6,465 nt of DNA from an uncultured Microcaldota archaeon (GTDB lineage Archaea; Micrarchaeota; Micrarchaeia; Anstonellales; Bilamarchaeaceae), in the NCBI GenBank assembly GCA_903835325.1, contig CAILMU010000002.1, positions 1 through 6,465 of the forward strand, given 5' to 3'. The translations under genes and the position numbers were made by a program. Within the stretch, counting starts at the first letter, position 1. Each line of letters opens with the position of its first letter. Positions 1 through 4,015 of the stretch are shown one piece after another. The notes under the pieces were generated by a model. It did not search any database and had not been told where the DNA came from. It was given only the letters and a program-made list of their open reading frames with translations.

Positions 1-1
1 C

Positions 2-55
2 ATCGCATGCGGGAAGCCGGCGACGGTCTATGAGTATGCGGCGAGGCAGTACTAG
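2..55 (+). CDS. C-terminal end of an upstream gene (partial)
   Basis: The first 55 bases stay open in one frame and end at TAG (53-55), giving a 17-residue tail IACGKPATVYEYAARQY. The codons in this frame (ATC, AAG, CCG, GCG, GTC, AGG, CAG, TAC) have the G/C-rich third positions seen in neighbouring genes, whereas frame 1 stops at 31-33. The next gene begins 8 bp after the stop, so the two are probably co-transcribed. The tail is too short to name the protein. Its last four residues, ARQY, are the same as those of the next gene. Confidence 0.55.
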   Translation: MACGKPATVYEYAARQY

Positions 56-63
56 GGTTTCTG

Positions 64-582
64 ATGCCTATGACAATTCGAATCATTATTACAGGCGGGA
101 CAATAGACGGGCGGTCACTTTCTTCCCACGAGTCCAAACGACCCAAAACATATATTCCGAGAATGCTCGAGGAAGCAAAAGTGAGCGTGCCAATCGGGAT
201 CGAGCTGATTTGCCAGAAGGATAGCCGGGTTCTAACCGAAACCGACAGAAAGAAGATTCTTTCAGCCTGCAAAAACTCAAAAGAGGATCGCATTGTAATT
301 ACGCATGGCACATATACCATGGCCGAGACAGCGGCTTATCTCGGTCCGAAGATAAAAAACAAAACCATCGTTCTCACCGGTTCGGTAATCCCTTTCACTG
401 GGAAGGGTTCCGATGCCATGTTCAATCTGGGTGCGGCTTTCTCTGCTGTGCAGCTCCTTGATCATGGCGTATATGTCCTGATGAACGGCAAGATATTCTA
501 CTGGGACAATGTCCGGAAGGATACGAAAACAAAGAGATTCGTGGAAAAGAAAGCAAATCCTAAAAAAGCGAGGCAGTACTGA
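64..582 (+). CDS. Short asparaginase N-terminal-domain protein
   Basis: A 172-residue protein resembling only the N-terminal domain of type I/II L-asparaginases, which are usually about 320-350 residues. Visible family motifs are TGGTI (residues 10-14, holding the nucleophile-type Thr13), THGTYTM (80-86), VLTGS (103-107), a substrate-pocket-like SDA..N (116-121), and NVRKDTKT (149-156), whose Lys152 aligns with the catalytic Lys. In characterised enzymes the second motif is THGTDTM; here Tyr84 replaces the Asp of the Thr-Lys-Asp triad. The C-terminal domain, which supplies residues to the neighbouring subunit's active site, is absent. It may be a stand-alone deamidase or ligand-binding relative, or inactive. 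The start is ATG 64; ATG 70 (MTIRIII) is equally possible and places the first strand at the very N-terminus. It lies 8 bp after the upstream gene and 18 bp before the next, suggesting an operon. Its third positions are more A/T-rich than those of the next gene, a possible sign of different origin. Confidence 0.8.
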   Translation: MPMTIRIIITGGTIDGRSLSSHESKRPKTYIPRMLEEAKVSVPIGIELICQKDSRVLTETDRKKILSACKNSKEDRIVITHGTYTMAETAAYLGPKIKNKTIVLTGSVIPFTGKGSDAMFNLGAAFSAVQLLDHGVYVLMNGKIFYWDNVRKDTKTKRFVEKKANPKKARQY

Positions 583-600
583 AAGATCAAAGGCGCTACC

Positions 601-1341
601 ATGCTACTGGAGATTTTCATAGAGGTGTTTTTCGGGGCGATCGCCATATTCCTATCGATACCGCTGCTCCGCTCGGGCAAGCTCTGGAAGGCGGGCCTGG
701 GGCTCGTGCTGATGGGAAGCGGCGTGTTCTTCACGTTCAACGGCGGGAACATCCTGATGGCCTTCCTGGGCCTCATCCCGCAGAGCCTTGATATCAAAGC
801 GCGCTTCGCACCGTTCTTCCCCATGGCTGTGGGCGCCGCGTTTATCGCATGGCTCGGCTATGTCACCATATCATTCTTCTCCAGGCTTGGTGTGATCGGT
901 ATCCTATTCTCCGCCTTCGCATACAAGCAGACCGGGAAAGAGGATTATCTCGAATCAGCTAAGATGAACGCCCTCCGCGACCAGTTCTTCTGGTTAATCA
1001 TGTCTTTTGTGACCGCCCTCATCGCGCTCGTCATAATATCTATGGCATGGGTCTCCCCATCGCTCTTCATGTCGAATATGGAGCTGATGGTGATCGCCCT
1101 TGTCTGGGTCTTCGTCGTCCCCCCGCTTTTCATTCACACATCGCTGAAGAAATCCGGAGAGATAGTCGCGATACGGGGCATGAAGAACCTCCAGGCATTG
1201 AAAGGCGAGCGGGTGGACGATTACCGCGAGCTGATCGCTGTCATGGACGAAGTGAAGGACGAGAACCTGAAGGGGCAGCTCGACCGGATAATCATCGACG
1301 GCCTTTCCGAGGCGATCATGGAAGATGGGGAGATGGGCTGA
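601..1341 (+). CDS. Six-helix integral membrane protein, unknown function
   Basis: A 246-residue protein with about six hydrophobic segments, at residues 3-23, 31-59, 71-88, 88-108, 128-149 and 160-180, followed by a charged, probably cytoplasmic tail (181-246) predicted to be helical (ERVDDYRELIAVMDEVKDENLKGQLDRI). There is no signal peptide beyond the first helix, and no transporter or enzyme motif that I recognise. A purine-rich AAAGG (589-593) lies about 8 nt before ATG 601 and could act as a weak ribosome binding site, which fits a downstream gene in an operon with the asparaginase-domain gene 18 bp upstream. Codon use is strongly G/C at third positions (CTC, ATC, GGC, CTG), supporting a genuine coding frame. 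The helix count is by eye and could be off by one. Function is unknown. Confidence 0.85.
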   Translation: MLLEIFIEVFFGAIAIFLSIPLLRSGKLWKAGLGLVLMGSGVFFTFNGGNILMAFLGLIPQSLDIKARFAPFFPMAVGAAFIAWLGYVTISFFSRLGVIGILFSAFAYKQTGKEDYLESAKMNALRDQFFWLIMSFVTALIALVIISMAWVSPSLFMSNMELMVIALVWVFVVPPLFIHTSLKKSGEIVAIRGMKNLQALKGERVDDYRELIAVMDEVKDENLKGQLDRIIIDGLSEAIMEDGEMG

Positions 1342-1350
1342 TATAGCAAC

Positions 1351-1359
1351 CTTTTAAAG
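1351..1359 (+). promoter_or_regulatory. TATA box (CTTTTAAAG)
   Basis: A palindromic A/T element in an otherwise G/C-rich setting, just after the membrane protein stop. Its centre is about 28 bp upstream of ATG 1383. That is the same spacing seen for the other apparently leaderless genes here, so transcription would start close to 1380. A second A/T-rich run (1364-1376) follows and could be an alternative box. Confidence 0.5.
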
Positions 1360-1382
1360 TGCCATATAATATATTAATGTGT

Positions 1383-2033
1383 ATGTATACCTTAAGGTTC
1401 AGGGCGCAAAAAGAGCCGAAACCTAACGAACTGGGGGGAAACCGCCAGTTCTTCGCGGGTTTCCACCAAAAACCGCCCGTTTCTCAGCATCCTGGGGCAT
1501 CACGCAATCGCCTCAATATCAACCCCAGGTTCGCTTCACCCCGGGCAACACTTGCGCTTGTCGAAATGTGCGAGGAAAAAATCATCAAGGATATCCGTAA
1601 TGCATCGAATACGCAGACGATGGCCGATTTATCGGGCCTGACTCTCCTGGCCTCATCCACCGCAACAATCGGCATCGTGGCCTCCAGCCTTCTTGGGGCC
1701 AGTCCGCCATTGGCGATCGCGGCTGCCGCTGCCGTCACGCTCGCCTCGATCCCTCTTTCATTATACGCATCGCGTTCCATAGCGGCAAGGGCGGCAAGGA
1801 AGCGGTGGAATGGTGTGAGGGCGGACGTGGACCGGATGCTCGAGATGGTCCTGATGAATTGCGGAACCGACGGGAAAATCCAGCATGCCATCGCGGAGGT
1901 CCTTTCAGAAATCAGGTTCCATGCCAAAGCATCGCAAAAAAAAGCATTGGAGATCCTGGATTCAGGCAAAGTCATCGATCCATCCCTCGAGGAATCGCTC
2001 CTCGAAAGCACGATGTCTTATTATAAAAGATAG
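1383..2033 (+). CDS. Two-helix membrane protein, start uncertain
   Basis: From ATG 1383 the frame gives 216 residues. The convincing part begins at Met62 (ATG 1566): a short polar region, a membrane hairpin made of two hydrophobic helices (about residues 85-105 and 109-129, the second an Ala-rich run), then a basic, soluble helical C-terminus (RSIAARAARKRWNGVRADVDRM...). ATG 1383 is chosen because it lies about 28 bp after a TATA-like box, matching leaderless genes in this window, and no ribosome binding site precedes 1566. Against it, residues 1-61 are rich in Asn, Gln, Arg and Pro, resemble translated non-coding DNA, and are encoded by a stretch full of inverted repeats. If 1383 is wrong, the protein is 155 residues from 1566 with a structured 5' leader. 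The general build (short polar part, two helices, basic amphipathic end) resembles the minus-strand gene ending at 4389, but no homology is claimed. Function unknown. Confidence 0.65.
   Translation: MYTLRFRAQKEPKPNELGGNRQFFAGFHQKPPVSQHPGASRNRLNINPRFASPRATLALVEMCEEKIIKDIRNASNTQTMADLSGLTLLASSTATIGIVASSLLGASPPLAIAAAAAVTLASIPLSLYASRSIAARAARKRWNGVRADVDRMLEMVLMNCGTDGKIQHAIAEVLSEIRFHAKASQKKALEILDSGKVIDPSLEESLLESTMSYYKR
1391..1530 (+). other. Hairpin-rich stretch; possible structured RNA or leader
   Basis: Four successive inverted repeats lie within 140 bp: AGGTT/AACCT (1395-1399 with 1420-1424, enclosing GGC/GCC); GAACTGG/CCAGTTC (1428-1434 with 1445-1451), which continues past one G-G mismatch to a GAAA tetraloop at 1438-1441; GCGG(G)TTT/AAACCGC (1455-1462 with 1470-1476, one bulged G); and CCTGGGG/CCCCAGG (1491-1497 with 1523-1529). 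The frame of the following gene runs through it, so it may be coding, leader or a separate RNA. I did not find RNase P, SRP or 5S rRNA signature sequences in it. Confidence 0.4.
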
Positions 2034-2235
2034 TTCCGGCCGGATCCGGATACAACGCCTTGCAAAATTCTTTTTATGAACACCTGTGAAAAGGAAAAAA
2101 CAACCATTCGGAAAATTCGTATTCTGCCGCGTTGGCCTGTGTTTATCTGAGTCCAACGCCATATCGTGCTCCGGAAGTGTACCGACGCCTGTAAGGGTAT
2201 CCGTTCCGGCTTCGGTGGCCTAAGCAAAACGGAGT

Positions 2236-2284
2236 TTCGAGGCTTACTGCCTCGAATATTCGAGGTCGATGCGTCGACCTCGAA
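2236..2284. repeat. Two adjacent hairpins sharing the TTCGAGG/CCTCGAA stem base
   Basis: Hairpin 1 is TTCGAGGC (2236-2243), loop TTACT, GCCTCGAA (2249-2256): 8 perfect pairs. Hairpin 2 is TTCGAGGTCGA (2259-2269), loop TGCG, TCGACCTCGAA (2274-2284): 11 perfect pairs. Both start with TTCGAGG and end with CCTCGAA, so the junction CCTCGAATATTCGAGG (2250-2265) is itself a perfect 16-bp palindrome and the region could switch between pairings. Either strand would fold. Role unknown: RNA element, protein-binding site, or remnant of a small repeat. Confidence 0.75.
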
Positions 2285-2297
2285 ATCCACAGACTTC

Positions 2298-2337
2298 TTG
2301 TGCTCCGAAAGAAAATCTGGTGCTCCTAAAGAGGATA
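2298..2337. repeat. Imperfect 20-bp tandem direct repeat
   Basis: TTGTGCTCCGAAAGAAAATC (2298-2317) is followed directly by TGGTGCTCCTAAAGAGGATA (2318-2337), with about 15-16 of 20 positions matching. The core GTGCTCC also occurs once more at 2166-2172. Function unknown. Confidence 0.45.
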
Positions 2338-2345
2338 GAATACCG

Positions 2346-2354
2346 AAAGAAAAA
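2346..2354 (-). terminator. Oligo-T terminator after tRNA-Gln
   Basis: On the minus strand the run TTTTTCTTT begins 8 nt after the discriminator base of tRNA-Gln. Archaeal RNA polymerase commonly terminates at oligo-T runs without a hairpin. The identical nine bases also occur downstream of tRNA-Val (3563-3571). Confidence 0.5.
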
Positions 2355-2361
2355 CCAAGGA

Positions 2362-2471
2362 TAGCCCCGACCGGATTCGAACCGGTGTCAAGGGATCCAA
2401 AGTCCCCTATCCTTGACCGTTCCCCGGCCCTGATGGTTTATCTGCCAAAAAAGCCTCTAGACGACGGGGCT
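2362..2471 (-). tRNA. tRNA-Gln(TTG) with a D-loop intron
   Basis: Read on the minus strand: acceptor AGCCCCG (2471-2465) pairs fully with CGGGGCT (2369-2363), discriminator A at 2362, no encoded CCA. The T-arm is ACCGG-TTCGAAT-CCGGT, the anticodon arm GGGGA-CTTTGGA-TCCCT, anticodon TTG (Gln, codon CAA). The variable loop is TGAC. The D-stem GTC (2462-2460) and GAT (2411-2409) are 48 nt apart, far too long for a D-loop. Removing 37 nt (2456-2420) leaves GTC-TAG-CGGTCAAG-GAT, a normal D-arm with the conserved GG, and a 73-nt tRNA. The A1-U72 first pair is the archaeal tRNA-Gln feature recognised by the GatDE amidotransferase. A TATA-like box lies about 30 bp upstream and an oligo-T run follows. 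Splice points could shift by one or two bases. Confidence 0.9.
2420..2456 (-). other. 37-nt intron in the tRNA-Gln D-loop
   Basis: Inserted after tRNA nucleotide 15. It begins AGGCTTTTTTGG and contains GGCT/GGCC and TGG/CCA pairings that can close it. The expected 4-bp exon-intron helix is weak (GTCT with GGGG, mostly G-U), so this is at best a relaxed bulge-helix-bulge. The block AAACCATCAGGGC resembles a block in intron 1 of tRNA-Val. Confidence 0.7.
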
Positions 2472-2496
2472 ATAGTAATCTAGATATCTTGGAAGA

Positions 2497-2506
2497 GATT
2501 TTAATC
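2497..2506 (-). promoter_or_regulatory. TATA box of tRNA-Gln
   Basis: On the minus strand GATTAAAATC is centred about 30 bp upstream of the tRNA 5' end, which would place the start of transcription a few bases before the mature tRNA. It is the only A/T-rich element at that spacing. Confidence 0.5.
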
Positions 2507-2534
2507 CCCCTCCTTATGCCGTCGGGCAAATCTC

Positions 2535-2542
2535 TTTAAATA
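2535..2542 (+). promoter_or_regulatory. TATA box for the 2564 gene
   Basis: TTTAAATA is centred about 26 bp upstream of ATG 2564, the archaeal distance from TATA to transcription start. The mRNA would begin at or within a few bases of the ATG, so this gene is probably leaderless; no ribosome binding site is visible. Confidence 0.65.
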
Positions 2543-2563
2543 AATCGCATCACATCCAGCAAC

Positions 2564-3175
2564 ATGCAAAAAATCCCCTCAGACAGACCTTCAGATAAAG
2601 CTATTTTCATCCAAAGGGCAGCGAAGAAGACAGCGATGAATCTAGGCAGCAGCCACCCGCCTGAGCCTATGCTGGACGCTGTCATCTCAAAAGAAAATTG
2701 CCTAGCGTCCTTGGGGAAATTCGATAAGATTCCGGACTCCCTTGCACCCCAGCTAGGGATCCCCGAGAAGATCTGTTCGGTCGGCCAAGGCGCTTTGCCA
2801 TCTTTCTCGACCGACCACAAGAAAAGCGTCGCCGCGCTTTCTGAATTCTTCTCCAAGGTCCCGCGCAATGTAACTGAACCGACAGTCCCGCCTGTGTTGC
2901 TGGTCGATCTGCCGGAATACGGAGTCGCTATCAGCAAGGACGGTTCAAGCTTCTTCTGCACATTGGTCGACCGGAGGCCAGGACGCTCGATCATCGTGTT
3001 CCATGAGATTCTTCCCCTCCCTAGTTTTACCGGATCCCGGCCAGATGCCTGGAAAGACTTCGAGACCGCTCTGGATAATGCGACTGACATCTCACAGCAA
3101 AGGATCAACCAAGGCAAGGCTCCGGGGATCGTGGTGAGTTTCCATTCCCGTATCGGATTCATGCCCAGCGAATAG
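2564..3175 (+). CDS. Hypothetical soluble protein, 203 residues
   Basis: I do not recognise the family. There is no signal peptide, membrane helix or obvious catalytic motif. Residues 1-30 are basic and polar; about 109-150 read as alternating beta strands (VLLVDLPEYGVAISKDGSSFF, FCTLVDRR, SIIVFHEIL), suggesting a compact alpha/beta fold; about 157-181 look helical. The start is fixed by a TATA box 26 bp upstream. An overlapping long minus-strand frame (2536-3162) covers the same DNA but lacks a matching promoter; its start would sit on this gene's TATA box, so it is taken as a shadow. The gene stands alone between two tRNA genes, each with its own promoter, so it is probably monocistronic. 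Which strand is coding is judged from promoter position, not homology. Confidence 0.7.
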   Translation: MQKIPSDRPSDKAIFIQRAAKKTAMNLGSSHPPEPMLDAVISKENCLASLGKFDKIPDSLAPQLGIPEKICSVGQGALPSFSTDHKKSVAALSEFFSKVPRNVTEPTVPPVLLVDLPEYGVAISKDGSSFFCTLVDRRPGRSIIVFHEILPLPSFTGSRPDAWKDFETALDNATDISQQRINQGKAPGIVVSFHSRIGFMPSE

Positions 3176-3180
3176 CGTTA

Positions 3181-3192
3181 AGTATTTATTGG
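3181..3192 (+). promoter_or_regulatory. TATA box of tRNA-Val
   Basis: AGTATTTATTGG lies 5 bp after the stop of the preceding gene and is centred about 32 bp before the tRNA 5' end, which fits a start of transcription roughly six bases upstream of the mature tRNA. Confidence 0.5.
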
Positions 3193-3233
3193 CTTAGGAG
3201 CCTCAATATCAATACTCTGGGCCCGTAGTCGAA

Positions 3234-3352
3234 AGGCCCTTTTGACATCTGCATTTCTTATGGCAAAAGCCCCTGGGGAAAACCATAAGGGCGGATAAAT
3301 CAAAAGGCCTGACAAAAATCATGAGGTATTCTAATCCTCATGGTCTCGGTTA
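3234..3352 (+). other. Intron 1 of tRNA-Val (119 nt, D-loop)
   Basis: The proposed bulge-helix-bulge is: exon GTCG (3228-3231) pairing with CGGT (3347-3350), bulge AA^A, bulge TA^T, then intron helix AGGCC/GGTCT (3234-3238 with 3342-3346). Inside is a long arm, CTTTTGA/TCAAAAG (3239-3245 with 3300-3306), TCTGC/GCGGA (3248-3252 with 3291-3295) and CTTATGG/CCATAAG (3257-3263 with 3283-3289), plus a second hairpin CATGAGG/CCTCATG (3320-3326 with 3336-3342; G3342 is shared with the closing helix). The exon-intron helix contains two G-U pairs, so splice points may shift by a base. Confidence 0.7.
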
Positions 3353-3374
3353 TGGTTAAGACGCCACTCTCACA

Positions 3375-3427
3375 AGGCTTTTGGGAAAAAGTTTGGTAAA
3401 AAACCTCGTTCCCAAAAGAAATGAGTA
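3375..3427 (+). other. Intron 2 of tRNA-Val (53 nt, site 37/38)
   Basis: A canonical archaeal bulge-helix-bulge: anticodon stem CCACT/AGTGG, 4-bp central helix CTCA (3369-3372) with TGAG (3422-3425), three-base bulges CA^A (3373-3375) and TA^C (3426-3428), then an inner helix CTTTTGGG/CCCAAAAG (3378-3385 with 3411-3418). The cut positions place the intron exactly after nucleotide 37. Confidence 0.88.
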
Positions 3428-3463
3428 CAGTGGAGATTCGCGGTTCGATCCCGCGCGGGCCCA

Positions 3464-3690
3464 AAAATCCCTCTGTTCCCAGTTTCCAGTATCGGGTTTT
3501 GCCTAATGGATTTTTGGGAGGAAGTGAAGGAGCGAAGCGAACTTCACAACTGCCCAAATCCCTTTTTCTTTGCATCCCGCATCGAGTTTCCGGCATCCTG
3601 TTCCTACGAAGTTCGAATCGCTCGAAAAACTATCCCTTTTCGCCCCTTTTTCCTTGAATTCGAAAACGATTGGTTTTGGGCCCCCCATAT
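3464..3690. other. Gene-free interval after tRNA-Val
   Basis: The frames here look spurious: those starting at 3421 (+) and ending at 3300 (-) run through the tRNA T-arm, and the 3506-3703 frame has no promoter and atypical composition. Apart from a hairpin with a T-run (3508-3571), I see nothing I can name. Confidence 0.5.
3508..3571 (+). terminator. Hairpin followed by T-run, possible terminator
   Basis: GGATTT(TT)GGG (3508-3518) pairs with CCCAAATCC (3553-3561), then GTGAAG (3524-3529) with CTTCAC (3542-3547) around loop GAGCGAAGCGAA, followed at 3563-3571 by TTTTTCTTT, the same nine bases found after tRNA-Gln. It lies about 45 bp beyond tRNA-Val. It could end that transcript, or be a small structured RNA in its own right. 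Confidence 0.4.
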
Positions 3691-3694
3691 GATA

Positions 3695-3731
3695 GTTATA
3701 TAAACTTATATATTATATAATAGTATATAAG
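3695..3731 (+). promoter_or_regulatory. A/T palindrome promoter-operator of the toxin-antitoxin pair
   Basis: A TATA-rich block with TTATATAAA (3696-3704) and the inverted repeat CTTATATA (3705-3712) / TATATAAG (3724-3731), whose 11-base spacer includes the palindrome TTATATAA (3713-3720). TATA boxes inside it lie 26-30 bp before the candidate starts at 3734 and 3740. Overlap of promoter and palindrome suggests repression by the antitoxin or by the toxin-antitoxin complex, as in many type II pairs; this is inference. Confidence 0.5.
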
Positions 3732-3733
3732 TG

Positions 3734-4015
3734 ATGCTTATGACGACCGCTGTTCAACAGGTATTGCACTATCCACGGCTGGATACTGTGCTGATGGTAG
3801 AAGAAACCATAAGAAAGGCCAAGGAATATCCGACAAAGGCAGAACTCCTGAAGCATCTGCCGAAAAAGATGATGTACCAGACCTTCCTGCTGATACTGGA
3901 TTATCTGGAGAAGTCAAACAAAATCCATATCGACAAGAAAGACGGAAGAATCGTCTGGATATGGAATCCACGCGGTGTTGATGAGATCCTGAGAAAAGGC
4001 ATGGTGGTCAGATGA
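3734..4015 (+). CDS. Small winged-helix-like protein, candidate antitoxin
   Basis: A 93-residue protein from ATG 3734 (ATG 3740 gives 91; GTG 3731 gives 94). Residues about 18-72 look like a winged helix: a helix (DTVLMVEETIRKAKEYP), TKAELLKHLPKKMMYQTFLLILDYLEKSNKI as the helix-turn-helix pair, and a beta wing IHIDKKDGRIVWIWNP. Proteins with this L.KKxMYQTF...LEKS.KI....IVWIWNP pattern are, from memory, found in archaea directly upstream of RelE-like toxins. The stop overlaps the toxin ATG as ATGA (4012-4015), implying translational coupling. It probably binds and neutralises the toxin and represses its own A/T palindrome promoter. Codons are more A/T-rich than those of flanking genes, fitting a mobile accessory pair. 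The antitoxin role rests on context. Confidence 0.7.
   Translation: MLMTTAVQQVLHYPRLDTVLMVEETIRKAKEYPTKAELLKHLPKKMMYQTFLLILDYLEKSNKIHIDKKDGRIVWIWNPRGVDEILRKGMVVR

Larger units (their letters stand above)
2034..2361. other. Gene-free interval rich in inverted repeats
   Basis: No reading frame here looks coding; the + frame starting at 2166 runs into the tRNA-Gln gene and is a translated tRNA artefact. A TATA-like TTTTTATG (2072-2079) could start a + transcript near 2100. Beyond it lie GCGTTGG/CCAACGC (2129-2135 with 2153-2159), CCGGAA/TTCCGG (2171-2176 with 2204-2209, enclosing GTACC/GGTAT at 2179-2183 with 2196-2200), two adjacent strong hairpins (2236-2284), and a 20-bp imperfect direct repeat (2298-2337). 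A small non-coding RNA is possible but unproven. Confidence 0.45.
3219..3463 (+). tRNA. tRNA-Val(CAC) with two introns
   Basis: Acceptor GGGCCCG (3219-3225) pairs fully with CGGGCCC (3456-3462); discriminator A 3463; no encoded CCA. The T-arm is CGCGG-TTCGATC-CCGCG (3439-3455). Between these ends lie 245 nt in total. Two removals give a regular 73-nt tRNA: 3234-3352 in the D-loop and 3375-3427 in the anticodon loop. The mature D-arm is GTC-GAATGGTTAA-GAC with A14, GG and A21 in place; G26 at 3363; anticodon stem CCACT (3364-3368) with AGTGG (3429-3433); loop CT-CAC-A-C; variable loop AGATT. Anticodon CAC reads Val GTG. The GGGCCCG start with a GTC D-stem is common for archaeal tRNA-Val. The anticodon-loop intron has a textbook bulge-helix-bulge, which fixes the isotype. 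Splicing would need the archaeal tRNA endonuclease, probably a form tolerant of non-canonical sites. Confidence 0.88.

Noticed and set aside
1391..1565. RNase P RNA, SRP RNA or 5S rRNA in the hairpin-rich stretch
   Set aside because: None of the conserved core sequences of these RNAs that I know is present on either strand.
2166..2483. 105-residue + frame containing PTGFEPVSRDPKSP
   Set aside because: This is the antisense translation of the tRNA-Gln T-arm and anticodon arm, a well-known false-gene signature (GFEPV...).
2536..3162. 208-residue minus frame opposite the 2564 gene
   Set aside because: It lies opposite a gene with a well-placed TATA box and would start inside that promoter region; no own promoter seen.
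3248..3295. TCTGC/GCGGA as the anticodon stem with anticodon TTC (tRNA-Glu) or TCT (tRNA-Arg)
   Set aside because: It leaves no purine at position 37, no sensible loop and no contiguous variable region. The CCACT/AGTGG arm with anticodon CAC gives a full 73-nt tRNA-Val and a textbook bulge-helix-bulge.
3320..3342. Hairpin CATGAGG-TATTCTAAT-CCTCATG as a tRNA-Arg(TCT) anticodon arm
   Set aside because: The spacing to any D-stem is wrong and the loop is nine bases. It is better placed as an arm inside intron 1.
3300..3596. 98-residue minus frame containing GPRGIEPRIST
   Set aside because: It is the antisense translation of the tRNA-Val 3' end and introns; no promoter or coding character.
3600..3625. 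GTTCGAATC resembling a tRNA T-loop
   Set aside because: The flanking bases do not form a 5-bp T-stem and no acceptor or anticodon arm is nearby.
3506..3703. 65-residue + frame (MDFWEEVKERSELHNC...)
   Set aside because: It translates the hairpin and T-run after tRNA-Val; no promoter, atypical residue mix.
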